Positions 15,235 through 25,384 of a stretch of DNA of 43,805 nucleotides are shown in pieces. Position 1 is the stretch's first letter. Each line of letters begins with the position of its first letter. The stretch spans positions 1 to 43,805 of the forward strand of contig JARLGU010000040.1 of NCBI GenBank assembly GCA_031292625.1, read 5' to 3'. The notes under the pieces were generated by a model. The model searched no databases. It saw only the letters and a program-made list of their open reading frames with translations, and had not been told where the DNA came from. This DNA is from Capsulimonadaceae bacterium. Its GTDB lineage: Bacteria; Armatimonadota; Armatimonadia; Armatimonadales; Capsulimonadaceae. A program made the translations under genes and the position numbers.

Positions 15235-16140
15235 TCACTCGAAGATGCCCTTGACGAACGTGTGCGGCTCAAACGCTTCCATGTCCTCGGGCTTTTCGCC
15301 GGTGCCGATCAGCTTGATCGGGACTTTGAGCTCGTCCTTGATCGTGATGACGATCCCGCCGCGTGCGGTGCCGTCGAGCTTGGCGAGAATGATCCCGCTG
15401 ATATCGACCGCCTTCTTGAACTCCTGGGCCTGCAGGATTGCGTTCTGGCCGGTCGTAGCGTCCAGCACCAACAGCGTTTCGTCGGCTGGCCCGCCGCCGC
15501 GTTCGCGCAAGATTACGCGGTTGATCTTCTTGAGCTCTTCCATCAAGTTCTGTTTCGTGTGCAAGCGGCCCGCCGTGTCGCAGATGACATAATCGGCGCC
15601 CGCTGCCCGCGCGTGCCGGATTGCGTCGAAGACCACCGATGCTGGATCGCTGCCTTCCTTGCCGCAAACGACCGTTACGCCAAGCCGGTCGCCCCATATT
15701 TGGATCTGGTCAATCGCCGCGGCGCGGAACGTATCCGCGGCGGCGAGAACGACCTTGTGTCCGGCTTCCTTGAAGCGGTATGCCATTTTTGCGATGCTGG
15801 TCGTCTTGCCGACTCCGTTGACGCCGACGACGAGATAGACGGTCGGCGCGGTTGGCGACTGCTTGAGCGGCGAGAAGTATCCTTCGTCGCCCGCGACCAT
15901 CGCTTCGACAAGCGCGTTGCGCAGGATGTCCTTGACATCGTCCGCCGTCCGTGCGTCCTGGTCGCGCACCTGATCGCGCAGATCGCGCATGATGCGAATT
16001 GTCGTGTGAATATTTAGATCGGCCCCGATGAGCGCCTCTTCAAGCTCTTCGTAAAGCTGCTCGTCGATCTTGCGGCTCTTCCCCGTGAAGAGTTGGTCGA
16101 TCTTCTGGAAAACGTTCTTGAAAAAACCGCCTTTAAGCAT
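15235..16140 (-). CDS. ftsY: Signal recognition particle receptor FtsY
   Basis: FtsY is the GTPase receptor that docks SRP-bound ribosomes at the membrane for co-translational insertion. The 301-residue protein has the N helical bundle (about 1-85), the P-loop GVNGVGKTTSIAK, the DTFRAAA block of SRP GTPases, CDTAGRLHTKQNL (G3), LAKLDGTARGG (G4) and the closing GTGEKPEDMEAFEPHTFVKGIFE. It is a short form: the acidic A domain of the E. coli protein is missing and only a short amphipathic leader (MLKGGFFKNVFQKIDQLF) precedes the N domain, as in many non-proteobacteria. It is followed closely by the acetyltransferase gene. Confidence 0.97.
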   Translation of the reverse strand: MLKGGFFKNVFQKIDQLFTGKSRKIDEQLYEELEEALIGADLNIHTTIRIMRDLRDQVRDQDARTADDVKDILRNALVEAMVAGDEGYFSPLKQSPTAPTVYLVVGVNGVGKTTSIAKMAYRFKEAGHKVVLAAADTFRAAAIDQIQIWGDRLGVTVVCGKEGSDPASVVFDAIRHARAAGADYVICDTAGRLHTKQNLMEELKKINRVILRERGGGPADETLLVLDATTGQNAILQAQEFKKAVDISGIILAKLDGTARGGIVITIKDELKVPIKLIGTGEKPEDMEAFEPHTFVKGIFE

Positions 16141-16405
16141 AACCGTGTTCGCTTCGCCCTGCTTTCATTCGATGCGGCATCATTGTACCTTGCGGGCTGC
16201 CCTGACGATGCGTGCGCACTTGCGATGGAGGAACCCTCTCGCGCGTAGGGCTGCCGCCTCGAGAGGGGGGACGCGTGCGGGGTGTTTGCAAGAATTTGTT
16301 GCGGAACCGGAATTGTTAGGCCCGATTGCTTGTTTAAAGGAAAGCGCATCCCTCGCGATCTTACGAGGGATAATCAGTAATGACCTGCAACGGAAAGTCG
16401 TTCTC
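16141..16405. other. Divergent intergenic region with two inverted repeats
   Basis: No gene seen. Two perfect 8-bp inverted repeats occur: CCCTCTCG/CGAGAGGG (16234-16241 with 16260-16267) and ATCCCTCG/CGAGGGAT (16348-16355 with 16364-16371). The second lies 35 bases upstream of the -35 element of the reductase promoter, where an activator or repressor site could be. No regulator is assignable. Confidence 0.35.
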
Positions 16406-16435
16406 TTGACACTGTCGTTCCGTCGCGGTTATAAT
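16406..16435 (+). promoter_or_regulatory. Sigma-70 promoter of the nitrite/sulfite reductase gene
   Basis: Perfect consensus TTGACA (16406-16411) and TATAAT (16430-16435) separated by 18 bases. Transcription would start near 16442, leaving a leader of about 45 bases before the ATG at 16489, which has GAGG upstream. Confidence 0.85.
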
Positions 16436-16488
16436 AGTCCCTAATCTTGATCGCTCAGGTCGAGATAATGCATTGACGAGGCCGTCCG

Positions 16489-18093
16489 ATGAACAAGTTC
16501 GAAGAATACAAGCTAATCCACCAGCCGCTGACCGTAATCGATGACATACTGCGTTACGCTAAGACGGGCTTCGACACCATAGAGGAGGAGCATTTCAACC
16601 TTTTCAAGTGGTATGGCATTTATCAGCAGCGGCCAAAAGACGGCTACTTCATGATGCGCATCAAGGTGCCCGGCGGACGCATTACGGCACAGCAGCTTCG
16701 CTTGCTCGCATCGCTCACGCGGCAGTATGCGCGCGGCATTTCGGATATTACGACGCGCCAGACGTTTCAGGTTCACTGGTTGCGTATCGAGGACATGCCC
16801 GACGTGTTCGCGCAGCTTGCGTCGGTCGGTCTGACCACGCTGGGAGCATGCGGCGATATTGTGCGGAACATCACGTCGTGTCCTGTCTCCGGTCTCGATG
16901 GCGGCGAGCTGTTCGATACGCGGCCGACAGTCGACCGGCTGCAGGCGTACTTTTACAACAACCCTGATTTTGCGAACATGCCTCGCAAATACAAGATCGC
17001 GGTGACGGCGTGCCCTGTTCAATGCGTCCATCCGCAGATCAATGACCTTGCGCTCGTCGGCGCGAAAAACGCGAAAGGCGAAAACGGCTTCCACTTTTAC
17101 GTCGGCGGCGGTCTTTCCACTCAACCGCACATCGCGCAGAATATTGGCGTGTGGCTGCCCGAGAAGCAGGCGCTCGATGGCGCGCGGGCGGTGTCGGAGA
17201 TCTATCGCGACTCGGAGCAGCTTCGGGAGCGCCGGACCCACGCGCGACTGAAGTTCCTGGTTGCGGCGAAGGGCGCGGAATGGTTTCGCGACGAGTTCGT
17301 GAGCCGGCTAGGCTATACGCCCGAGCCCGCCGGTCCGTCCACGCTGGCTGACGATACCTACCGAGACCATGTCGGCGTCAATCGCCAGAGCCAGCCGGGC
17401 CTCAATTGGATCGGTTGTTGCGTGCTGGCAGGGCGTCTGACGGATAGGCAAATGGCGGCCGCAGCCGATATCGCCGATGAGTTTGGCGACGGCGAACTCC
17501 GGACAACCAACCTGCAGAACCTGCTCTTCCCGAATATCCCGACCGACCGGCTGACCGATGCGCAAGATGCGTTGAAGGCGGCGGGCTTCGAGTGGGATGT
17601 GCCCAATATCCGGCGCGGCGCGCTTGCCTGCACGGGGATCGAGTTCTGCAACCTCGCGCTTGTCGAAACCAAGCAGCGCCTCAAGGAGATCATTACCTAC
17701 CTCGAAACCGCCGTGGAAACCGATCGCGGGATCAAGCTTAACGTCAACGGTTGCCCTAACTCGTGCGCGCACCATTATGTGGGCGACATCGGGCTGCAAG
17801 GCTGCATCGCAAAGCTTCCAAACGGGGAGAAGGTCGATGCGTACGACATTCATCTTGGCGGCCAGCTCGGCTCAGACCCTCGTTTCACGCGGCCGATCCA
17901 TCGCAAGGTGCCTGCCGATAGCGTAAAGTACGCGATCGAGAACATCATCAAGCGCTACCAGGAAACGCGCGACGGCGATGAGCGGTTCTCTGTCTGGGTG
18001 CACCGCTACACCAACGAGCAACTCGACAGCTTCCTGGGAGTTCCGACGATCCAGGGCGCTCCCGATGTTCCGGCATCCGCCGCGTCCGTGTAG
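16489..18093 (+). CDS. Ferredoxin-dependent nitrite/sulfite reductase (siroheme, [4Fe-4S])
   Basis: The enzyme catalyses six-electron reduction of nitrite to ammonium or sulfite to sulfide in the cytoplasm. The 534-residue protein has the duplicated ferredoxin-like and siroheme domains of the family, including TTRQTFQVHWLRIEDMPDV, and the cluster ligands Cys381 and Cys387 (CTGIEFC) plus Cys422 and Cys426 (NGCPNSC), followed by VGDIGLQG. No flavin domain is fused, so a ferredoxin-type donor is expected. Nitrite versus sulfite preference cannot be settled by eye and no nitrate-uptake or cysteine genes are adjacent. It is monocistronic, with a consensus promoter and a strong terminator. Confidence 0.92.
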   Translation: MNKFEEYKLIHQPLTVIDDILRYAKTGFDTIEEEHFNLFKWYGIYQQRPKDGYFMMRIKVPGGRITAQQLRLLASLTRQYARGISDITTRQTFQVHWLRIEDMPDVFAQLASVGLTTLGACGDIVRNITSCPVSGLDGGELFDTRPTVDRLQAYFYNNPDFANMPRKYKIAVTACPVQCVHPQINDLALVGAKNAKGENGFHFYVGGGLSTQPHIAQNIGVWLPEKQALDGARAVSEIYRDSEQLRERRTHARLKFLVAAKGAEWFRDEFVSRLGYTPEPAGPSTLADDTYRDHVGVNRQSQPGLNWIGCCVLAGRLTDRQMAAAADIADEFGDGELRTTNLQNLLFPNIPTDRLTDAQDALKAAGFEWDVPNIRRGALACTGIEFCNLALVETKQRLKEIITYLETAVETDRGIKLNVNGCPNSCAHHYVGDIGLQGCIAKLPNGEKVDAYDIHLGGQLGSDPRFTRPIHRKVPADSVKYAIENIIKRYQETRDGDERFSVWVHRYTNEQLDSFLGVPTIQGAPDVPASAASV

Positions 18094-18104
18094 CCGAAAC
18101 CTGC

Positions 18105-18142
18105 CGAAGTCCGCTCCATTTCAGAGCGGACTTCGCTTTTTC
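18105..18142 (+). terminator. Intrinsic terminator of the reductase gene
   Basis: A perfect 12-bp stem, cgaagtccgctc (18105-18116) with gagcggacttcg (18124-18135), has a 7-base loop and is followed by cttttt. It begins 12 bases after the stop codon. Confidence 0.95.
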
Positions 18143-18300
18143 CAGGTTCTCAATCTCGCACATTTAGAATACCGGTCGCAGAATATCGGGTTGCGTCCGC
18201 GTCCGCCCGAGCACGTGCGCAACCGAATCTATCGCAACATCGTGTCGCAATTGGTTCGTCCGCCATGGCCGCTAGTCGGCTTCCCCTCCGAAATATTCCC

Positions 18301-18329
18301 TTGACAATCCGGTTGTCTTCTGATATATT
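18301..18329 (+). promoter_or_regulatory. Sigma-70 promoter of the GntR/LacI-type regulator
   Basis: TTGACA (18301-18306) and TATATT (18324-18329) with a 17-base spacer. The start site would fall near 18336, about 30 bases before the ATG. Confidence 0.8.
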
Positions 18330-18364
18330 CATACTTGATAGTTTGAACATCCTGGTTTGAGTCT

Positions 18365-19459
18365 ATGTCATCGGCAAAACACATTGAAGTCCGGCGGCTC
18401 TTGGAAGGGGCGATTCGCAATGGCGAATACGTCGCTGGGGAGCAGTTGCCCGCGGAGCAGGACCTTGCCGTTCGGTATGGCGTGTCGTATACCACGGCAC
18501 GGCGTGCGGTTTCGGATCTTGTTGGAGCCGACATTCTGGAGCGCCGGGGGCGAAAAGGAACCTTCGTCCGTCAGCGCACGCAGGAGAGATTGCAGCAGAC
18601 GACGCTGCACGTGATCTGCGGCACCTATGCCACCAGCGCCGCGGAAGCCTTTATGCGGAGCGGCATTCGAGCGGCGCAGGCTCGCGGCTGGAATGTGAAT
18701 ATCCTGCGGTTGGGATCCGGTCAGCAAGACCTGGCCGTTCGTGCGCTGGCGTCCGGCGGGCCGGCATTGATTATGCTGGAAGACATTCGCCAGAGCAGCT
18801 CCTTAGGGCTTGCATTGCGCTCCTCGCGGGATCGCGTGGTCGTTCTGCAACCGGACCTGAGCGATTTCGGCATATCGACCGTGCTGACGGATCTTCGGGC
18901 GGATATTCGGATGGGGCTGGATTACATCCGCGCGGCCGGCCACACACATATCGCGATTGCTGTTCAGCTTCCCGCCGACGAGCGGGAATGCGAAACATTT
19001 TGGCAGCGGCAGACGTTTAAGCTCATCGCCAATCTCGATCCGTCGATAGAGATCGTGCGCGTCGATACTCCAACCGGCATGTCCCCGATGATGCACGCGT
19101 ACGAGGAGATCGGGCCGTTTCTTCGGCGGCATCCGGACGTGACGGCGTTGTTTACGTTCGGGGACGAACTGGCGATCGGCGCAATGGGAGCATGCCGGGA
19201 TCTGCGTCTCGGTATTCCGGATCGAATCTCGCTAATCAACAAAGGCAATTCGCCGCTTTTGGAACTGGTGTCGCCTGCGATTACGTGCATCAGCCACAAT
19301 GTCGAGATGCAGTGCGAAGAAGCGATTGCGATACTGCATTCGCGCATGAATGGCGGCGATAGCGGAGATGCGCTTCACGTGATTCTGTCGCGGCTGATTG
19401 ACCGGGGCAGCGTCGCCAGCGTACCGGCCCGTTCGGAGTACTCCGGCGCAGCGGTCTAA
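18365..19459 (+). CDS. GntR-family HTH / LacI-type sensor transcriptional regulator
   Basis: The 364-residue protein combines an N-terminal GntR winged helix ([63 protein letters not shown], about 5-68) with a periplasmic-binding-protein-like sensor domain of the LacI/GalR type (about 78-355), seen in [49 protein letters not shown] and the closing [23 protein letters not shown]. Such AraR-like hybrids control sugar or polysaccharide genes and release DNA on binding a sugar. The prepilin-like and glycoside-hydrolase genes follow on the same strand, making it the likely local regulator. Confidence 0.9.
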   Translation: MSSAKHIEVRRLLEGAIRNGEYVAGEQLPAEQDLAVRYGVSYTTARRAVSDLVGADILERRGRKGTFVRQRTQERLQQTTLHVICGTYATSAAEAFMRSGIRAAQARGWNVNILRLGSGQQDLAVRALASGGPALIMLEDIRQSSSLGLALRSSRDRVVVLQPDLSDFGISTVLTDLRADIRMGLDYIRAAGHTHIAIAVQLPADERECETFWQRQTFKLIANLDPSIEIVRVDTPTGMSPMMHAYEEIGPFLRRHPDVTALFTFGDELAIGAMGACRDLRLGIPDRISLINKGNSPLLELVSPAITCISHNVEMQCEEAIAILHSRMNGGDSGDALHVILSRLIDRGSVASVPARSEYSGAAV

Positions 19460-19494
19460 TAGAACTTATCGGTAGAGGGCAAAGGAACGAAACG

Positions 19495-20376
19495 ATGAAA
19501 CCACGACGAGGTTTTACTTTAATAGAACTGCTCGTAGTTATAGCAATAATTGCTATTTTAGCTGCAATCTTGTTTCCGGTGTTCGCGACGGCGCGGGAAA
19601 AGGCTCGGGCGACCGCCTGTTTGTCTAACGAAAAGCAGATTGGCTTAGCGGTCGTCCAGTACAATGCCGACTATGACGAAACCGAGCCCTGCGGCTTTTC
19701 GCGCACGAACAGGCTCATCGGCTGGGCGTGTCAGCTATATCCTTACGTTAAGTCCAAGGCTGTTTTCGTCTGCCCGAGCGATACGACGCCAGGTGCGTCC
19801 AGTTCCTACGCGATCAACAACAACATTATTGGAACCACCGGTTCGGTCCCGTATCCCGGCCTCGCGCTTTCGATGTTTACCGCGCCATCAAAGACCGTGC
19901 TGCTGGCCGAGATCACGGGTTCGGCGGGGTACGATGTTTCCGATCTCAACTGTGCCGACTATGTGAGCGATTGCCACTACCAGGCCGGCAACATTGGAGG
20001 GTATTCTCCGAGTTGCGTCGGAAGCGGCGATGCCGGCAATGGGGGCTATGATCCCTATACGAGCTCCTATTTGGCCACCGATATTGCATGTGGCTCGTCG
20101 GGCGGTTGCAACGCAAATTTCACGCTCAAGTACGCGACCGGCTATATCTCGAACACATTGCCCGCCGATTATCCTGTTTTTTCTTCGCCTACCGGGCGAC
20201 ACAACAATGGGGCCAACTATATCATGGCGGACGGGCACGTAAAGTGGCTGATGGGCACGCTCGTCAGCGGCGGCCAGTTTAACTCGACATATACTCAAAA
20301 TACGAATCCGTACGTTGACGCCTGGTCCGCCGGCACGGCCGTGACTCCTTATGCGGCAACATATAGTCCCATATAA
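19495..20376 (+). CDS. Prepilin-like protein with N-terminal methylation signal and H-X9-DG motif (DUF1559 type)
   Basis: 293 residues beginning [20 protein letters not shown]: a short basic leader, the prepilin peptidase site before Phe, Glu at mature position 5 and a long hydrophobic helix. The next block, [20 protein letters not shown], and the terminal [18 protein letters not shown] (His, nine residues, Asp-Gly) define the H-X9-DG type prepilin-like family, which is strongly expanded in Planctomycetes and Armatimonadota. It should be processed and anchored in the envelope, possibly as a pseudopilin of a type II-like apparatus; the role is unknown. It sits 35 bases after the regulator and before a secreted hydrolase, suggesting co-expression. 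Confidence 0.9.
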   Translation: MKPRRGFTLIELLVVIAIIAILAAILFPVFATAREKARATACLSNEKQIGLAVVQYNADYDETEPCGFSRTNRLIGWACQLYPYVKSKAVFVCPSDTTPGASSSYAINNNIIGTTGSVPYPGLALSMFTAPSKTVLLAEITGSAGYDVSDLNCADYVSDCHYQAGNIGGYSPSCVGSGDAGNGGYDPYTSSYLATDIACGSSGGCNANFTLKYATGYISNTLPADYPVFSSPTGRHNNGANYIMADGHVKWLMGTLVSGGQFNSTYTQNTNPYVDAWSAGTAVTPYAATYSPI

Positions 20377-20388
20377 TCGTCGCTCAAA

Positions 20389-20426
20389 ACGTTCCAGGGT
20401 GAAGGCTTTGCTCCGCCCTGGAATGT
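20389..20426 (+). terminator. Hairpin after the prepilin-like gene
   Basis: acgttccaggg (20389-20399) pairs with ccctggaatgt (20416-20426), one G-U pair, starting 12 bases after the stop. The T-run is poor, so it may only attenuate transcription into the hydrolase gene. Confidence 0.6.
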
Positions 20427-20471
20427 TCAGTATCCGAAGACTAACCTGAAAGATTGCGTCCCCTTAAGCAA

Positions 20472-23400
20472 ATGAAGATCATCGCCACTCTTGCCCTCTT
20501 AGTTTTATTGTTCAGCCGCGCCCCCGCTTTCGCGCAGACTTACACGCAGGATTTCGAGCACGTTACGAAAACGTGGTTTCATTCGCCGCCGATGGGGGCG
20601 TCGCAAGACGGTTCGTCCGCCGATGTCAGCAAGGCGCGCGCTCACTCGGGCAGCCAATCGGGACACCTGTCGTACAAGTTCAGCAAGCGCGGCAACGTGT
20701 CGTTGACGACCGACGAATATCCCGTGGTGCTCCAGACGGGAAACAAGCTTCGCCTATCCGTGTGGATCTACGGCTCCGGGCAGAACGATTTCCCCAACGG
20801 CGGAGGCCTGACGCTGGTCGACGCCGGCAACGAGACGTTTCTCTACTGGCTTGGGAAGCCGTTCGGCGACGCATTGGACGGTTCCGGATGGAAACTGTTC
20901 ACGGCGGATATAAATGTTGCAAAACCTGCCGGACATTGGGGCGGGAAGAATACGGGGGATGTCCAGATGCCGTTGCGGTTCCTTGGGTTTGGTCTCGATC
21001 ACGCTCCTGATGTGGCGGCGCAGGGAGAGATCTTTATCGACGACCTGGCGCTGACCGCCGATGCGCCGTCCGCCGTGCAAGCCGGCGGCTCGCCGGTTGC
21101 CGCGACGCTTTCGCTCTCGGCGGAGGATGCTTCGCCGGGCTTCGCTGCGCCCGGAACGCCGGTTGGCGTGCATGTTCGCGGCAGAAACCTGCCAAACGGG
21201 GCCTCGGTGGATTGGACCGCCGTGGATTTTGACGGCGCGGAAGTCGCGAAGGGCCGCGAGACTCTGGACGCATCCGGCGGCGCGCGTTTCGTCGTGACGC
21301 CCAAAGAGCCGGGCATCGTGACGGTGCGCGCATCGTCAGGCGGCGTAAGCGGCGAGACACAGATCGCGGCGTACCCGGTCCGGTCGTCCTCGGCGGACCA
21401 GAGCAAGCTTCCGCTACTCTTTGGCGTCTGCACGCACCTGCACGGGCTCGGCGCCGCCGACGCCGAGCGAGAAGTCGCCTGGATCGCCGCGCTTGGCTTT
21501 CGCGCATGCCGCTTCGACTGTAGCTGGGGCGCGATCGAGCCGGAGCAGGGCGTCTGGAAATGGGACCTTTACGACCGCATTTTCGGGCTCATGAAGAAGT
21601 ACGGCATCGAGCCGTTGCCGGTCATGTCGTATTCCACGAAATGGGCGTCGACGGGCGATCGGAACGCCAAAGACTGGACCGTGTGGGCCAATTCGCCTCC
21701 GGATACGCAGGCGTTCTCTACGTTTGTGCGAGAGTGCGCGCTTCGCTACGGCTCGTCGGTGCACTATTGGGAAATTTGGAACGAGCCCGACAACGGATTC
21801 TGGCGCGGGACGCCTGTGCAGTACGCCCAGCTCTTTGACGCGGCATATGGAGCGATCAAGGCGATCAAGCCGGATGCAGTTGTAATGAACGGCGGCATAT
21901 CCGAGATCCGCAGGCCGCCGGACTTTGTGCCGAAGTGGCAGGCGGCCGCGCATGTGAAGCCCGACGTGTTTGCGTACCATGCGCACGGCGTCTTTACCGG
22001 CATGTTGCGTGCCAGCGAGTTTATCAGGACGGACCTGACTGCTGGACATTGGACGATGCCCGTATGGAACAACGAGGCCGGGTTTTCATCCTGCGGGTCG
22101 TTAACCGAGTGGGATCAAGCCCTCGCATTGTCGAAGAAGATGAGCTACGCGGCGGCCCTTGGCGACACGGCTTATTTCTGGTACGACCTGCGCAACGATG
22201 GCCGCGATCCTAATGAGAATGAACAGAACTTCGGCCTGCTGCGCAACGATTGGGCGCCAAAGGCCGCGGCCGTCGCCGCACGGACGCTGATCGACTTGCT
22301 GAGCGGCTATCGATTTATCCGCCGCGTCGAGATTAAAGATCAGAACCAGGTCTACGCTCTGCTCTTCGGCGCCCCGGATGGCAATTCGGGCGTGATCAGC
22401 CTCTGGAACGAAGGGCGGGACATGTCGCCGCTGCTCTTGAGCGTGCCGGGCAAAGCCAGCCGGACAGCGCTGATGGGCGGCGTCCAGCCGTTGCGTTCGT
22501 CGGCCGGCCTGATCGCCCTGAGCGCATCGTCCGAGCCGCAGTTCATTCGCTTCGCCGGCAATCCCGATCAACTCACGCCGATCCCGTCTCCGCTACGGTT
22601 GCCGTCTCAAATCATCGTTGCGCCAGGCGACGTGGAGCGCGTGAGGATCGTCGCGACCAATTCGACCGCGCACGCGATGAACGGGACGGTGACGTTGTCT
22701 GCTCCAGGAGGCTGGCGCGTTGCGCCGTCAACACTGGCGGTATCGCTCGCGCCGGGATCGCATAAGGAATTGACGGTCACCGTGAACGCGCCGGCGAACG
22801 TCGCGTTGCGGGACGCTCTTAACGTGCGGTTTTCGTCGCCGTCGCTGCCCTCCGACCTGCGTGCGGCAATTGAACTGAGCGGCGCGGTCGTCGTCCCGAG
22901 GGTTGCGGCCGATCCCGGTTCGCTGGGAGATCCGGCCTCGTGGCCGCAGCCAGTCGTAAGCTTGGGCCGCGCGAATCTGGTCAGCCTGTATCAGAATGCG
23001 CCGCTCGACAATTTGCTTTTTCACGGCGACGACGATCTTAGCGCGCGCGTTTCCGTTTCATCCGTACCATCGGGCGTGCGTCTATGCGTTCGCGTTCGCG
23101 ACGACGTGCATTACCAAAACGAGCCTCGCGGATCCGAATGGCAGGGTGACTCGATCCAGTTTGCGATCTCTTTGCCGACGGGCGAGAACTACGACTGGAC
23201 GGCGGCGCTGACGTCCAGTGGACCGGTTGCGAACATCGATGTCGCTCCGATCGGCGTCTCGCTCGGGGCAGCGTCATTGCCGCTGAAGATCCGGCGGGAC
23301 GAGGTTGCTCACGAGACGCTGTACGACCTGATTATCCCGCGCACGCTGCCGGGCGGCGTCAAGATCGGCGATCGCTTCTCGATGACGCTGCTGGTCAACG

Positions 23401-23498
23401 ACAACGACGGCGGCGGGCGCAAGGGGTGGGTGGAGTGGACGCCCGGAATTGGGCGGTCGAAGGACCCCAGCCAGTACCAGCCGATCGTCGTGCGATGA
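20472..23498 (+). CDS. Large secreted glycoside hydrolase (clan GH-A, GH39-like) with CBM9-like C-terminus
   Basis: 1008 residues from the ATG at 20472, with a signal peptide (MKIIATLALLVLLFSRAPAFAQ). The order is: N-terminal jelly-roll-like binding region (to ~200), an Ig-like segment (~215-300), a TIM-barrel catalytic domain (~310-620), a NEW3-type beta domain (~710-800, IVAPGDVERVRIVATNSTAH) and a C-terminal CBM9-like domain (~840-1005). The acid/base is Glu438 in EIWNEPDNG and the nucleophile is probably Glu535 in VWNNEAGF, spaced 97 residues apart as in clan GH-A. It would act outside the cell on a plant- or algal-type polysaccharide; the linkage cannot be read from sequence. An in-frame TTG lies 18 bases upstream but the ATG gives a clean signal peptide. 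Confidence 0.85.
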   Translation: MKIIATLALLVLLFSRAPAFAQTYTQDFEHVTKTWFHSPPMGASQDGSSADVSKARAHSGSQSGHLSYKFSKRGNVSLTTDEYPVVLQTGNKLRLSVWIYGSGQNDFPNGGGLTLVDAGNETFLYWLGKPFGDALDGSGWKLFTADINVAKPAGHWGGKNTGDVQMPLRFLGFGLDHAPDVAAQGEIFIDDLALTADAPSAVQAGGSPVAATLSLSAEDASPGFAAPGTPVGVHVRGRNLPNGASVDWTAVDFDGAEVAKGRETLDASGGARFVVTPKEPGIVTVRASSGGVSGETQIAAYPVRSSSADQSKLPLLFGVCTHLHGLGAADAEREVAWIAALGFRACRFDCSWGAIEPEQGVWKWDLYDRIFGLMKKYGIEPLPVMSYSTKWASTGDRNAKDWTVWANSPPDTQAFSTFVRECALRYGSSVHYWEIWNEPDNGFWRGTPVQYAQLFDAAYGAIKAIKPDAVVMNGGISEIRRPPDFVPKWQAAAHVKPDVFAYHAHGVFTGMLRASEFIRTDLTAGHWTMPVWNNEAGFSSCGSLTEWDQALALSKKMSYAAALGDTAYFWYDLRNDGRDPNENEQNFGLLRNDWAPKAAAVAARTLIDLLSGYRFIRRVEIKDQNQVYALLFGAPDGNSGVISLWNEGRDMSPLLLSVPGKASRTALMGGVQPLRSSAGLIALSASSEPQFIRFAGNPDQLTPIPSPLRLPSQIIVAPGDVERVRIVATNSTAHAMNGTVTLSAPGGWRVAPSTLAVSLAPGSHKELTVTVNAPANVALRDALNVRFSSPSLPSDLRAAIELSGAVVVPRVAADPGSLGDPASWPQPVVSLGRANLVSLYQNAPLDNLLFHGDDDLSARVSVSSVPSGVRLCVRVRDDVHYQNEPRGSEWQGDSIQFAISLPTGENYDWTAALTSSGPVANIDVAPIGVSLGAASLPLKIRRDEVAHETLYDLIIPRTLPGGVKIGDRFSMTLLVNDNDGGGRKGWVEWTPGIGRSKDPSQYQPIVVR

Positions 23499-23597
23499 GG
23501 GCAGGGGATCCAATTCGCGAGTTTAGGCGCTTGTGTGGCGGAAGGCCGCGCCTGAACTCGCTCGCGCCGCAATGGCGGTTTCTCCGGCGCGCCGCCC

Positions 23598-25343
23598 TTA
23601 CGCCTTCGCCGTCTTCCGATTCGCGTTGACGAGCGCGAGAACTGCGAGAAGGGCAAGGGAGATCGCAAGGATGGTCCATCCGGCGGTTCCCAGCGGGACA
23701 GGGCCGGATGCGGCGGCTTCGACGGAAGCGGCGGGAAGCGGCGGAATCATCCACGGCATCGTGTAGGCCTGAAGATATGTCAGAGCGCACATGATTGCCA
23801 GAAATCCGATGCTGTGCGGGAGAGCGGTCCGGAACAGCAAGCCTTCCTCGCCGACCATCCTGGCGGATGCGCAGGCGACGGCGATGCTTTGCGGCGAGAT
23901 CATCTTCGCGGTGACGCCGCCGGCGGTATTCGCGCTCACGGTGAGCAGCGGGTTGAGGTGCAGGTGCAGTGCGGCCTGTTTCTGCATGTTGCTGAACAGA
24001 GCGTTGGCCGATGTGTCGCTGCCTGACACGAAGACGCCGATCCAACCGACGATGGGACTGACAAGCGGGAAATAGTGCCCGGTTACGACAAGCGCTCTTC
24101 CCATTGCAACGGTCATCCCCGAATCGTTGGCTAGATAGGCGAACGCGACGATCGAGGCGATCGTAATGAGCGGATTACGCAACTGAACCAGGGTCGCTCC
24201 AAAGACCTCGCCCGCTTGCTTAAGCGGAATGCGTAGGAATGCCATCGTCAGGAATACGCCGGCAAAAATCGACGTCCCCGCCGCGGAAAGCCATCCGAAC
24301 TTGAACTCGTTGGACAATGGTTTGTGGTTTTCGAGGATGATCCGCGAAAGACCGCCAAACTTGAACACGTGCGTTACGCTGTCCAGGATTGAGTGAATGC
24401 CTGGCATTCCCCAATTGCCGACGCACAAAATCAGGATTAAGAATGGCGTCCACCCTCGGATCAGTTCGACAAACTCCAATGGCTTCGAAGCGGTCTCGTC
24501 GTGCTCCTTTTCGCCCGGAAAGCGCCAGATCGTCGCAGGCTTCCAGACCCGCAGGAGCAACGTGAGCGCCACCAACGAGACCAGCGACGAGAGAATATTC
24601 GGGAGCGCCGGGCCCATGTATGTCGCGACCAGCACCATCGTAATCGTGTAAGTGAGCGCGGTGACGACGATTGCGGGCCAGACCTCGCGTGCGCCCTTCC
24701 AGCCGGACATGAACACGATTAGCCATAGCGGCGTCACTAAAGACAGGATTGGGAGCTGGTGCGCGGCCATCAGGCCGATCAGGTTGGGATCGAGCCCCGA
24801 TGTCTTCCCGGCCGTGATGATCGGGATGCCAATGCTGCCGTAGGCGACCGGCGTGCTATTGGCGAGCAGACAGATGCCCGCGGCGTATACCGGCTGGAAG
24901 CCCAGGCCGACCAGCATCCCCGCCGTAATTGCCACCGGCGCGCCGAAGCCCGCGCAGCCTTCCAGGAATGCGCCGAAGCAGAACGCAATAAGCAGCGCCT
25001 GCAGACGCCGGTCGCCTGTGATCGATTCGATGCTCCGGCAGAGCGTCGCGAAGCTGCCGCACTTAACGCTCAAGTTGTACAGGAATACGGCGGAGAGGAC
25101 GATCCAGCCGATCGGAAACAGACCCGTCAAAGCGCCGTAGAGCGTCGCCAATCCGGCCAGACCGGCCGGCATCCGGTATGCAAAGACGGCCACCAGGAGC
25201 GCTGTCCCGAGCGTCGCCAGCGCCGCAAGATGGCCGGGCAGCTTTCTGGTGATTAGAAGAACGAACAGGACGAGGATCGGGATCGCGGCAACTCCGGCGG
25301 AGGCCGCGAGAGACCGGAAAGGGTCGATTGCTTGTTGCCATAT
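23598..25343 (-). CDS. L-lactate/glycolate permease, LctP family, with unresolved start
   Basis: A proton-coupled 2-hydroxycarboxylate permease of the inner membrane with about 13 hydrophobic segments; FCFGAFLEGCAGFGAPVAITAGMLVGLGF, GSDTSANALFSNMQ and NTAGGVTAKMISPQSIAVACA are diagnostic LctP blocks. The first canonical start in frame is a GTG at 25193, but homologous sequence continues 50 codons upstream (WQQAIDPFRSLAASAGVAA, a normal LctP N-terminus). That part has no ATG, GTG or TTG: WQQ is preceded by ATA at 25343-25341, and the frame is closed by TAA at 25355. Either ATA or ATT (25352) serves as start, or the original ATG has mutated. Divergent from the pectate-lyase-like gene; lactate is a plausible product of deoxy-sugar breakdown. 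Confidence 0.85.
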   Translation of the reverse strand: MWQQAIDPFRSLAASAGVAAIPILVLFVLLITRKLPGHLAALATLGTALLVAVFAYRMPAGLAGLATLYGALTGLFPIGWIVLSAVFLYNLSVKCGSFATLCRSIESITGDRRLQALLIAFCFGAFLEGCAGFGAPVAITAGMLVGLGFQPVYAAGICLLANSTPVAYGSIGIPIITAGKTSGLDPNLIGLMAAHQLPILSLVTPLWLIVFMSGWKGAREVWPAIVVTALTYTITMVLVATYMGPALPNILSSLVSLVALTLLLRVWKPATIWRFPGEKEHDETASKPLEFVELIRGWTPFLILILCVGNWGMPGIHSILDSVTHVFKFGGLSRIILENHKPLSNEFKFGWLSAAGTSIFAGVFLTMAFLRIPLKQAGEVFGATLVQLRNPLITIASIVAFAYLANDSGMTVAMGRALVVTGHYFPLVSPIVGWIGVFVSGSDTSANALFSNMQKQAALHLHLNPLLTVSANTAGGVTAKMISPQSIAVACASARMVGEEGLLFRTALPHSIGFLAIMCALTYLQAYTMPWMIPPLPAASVEAAASGPVPLGTAGWTILAISLALLAVLALVNANRKTAKA

Positions 25344-25384
25344 GGATGGAATTTACTCGCTGGCGAGAAAGTGCAGGATGCTAT

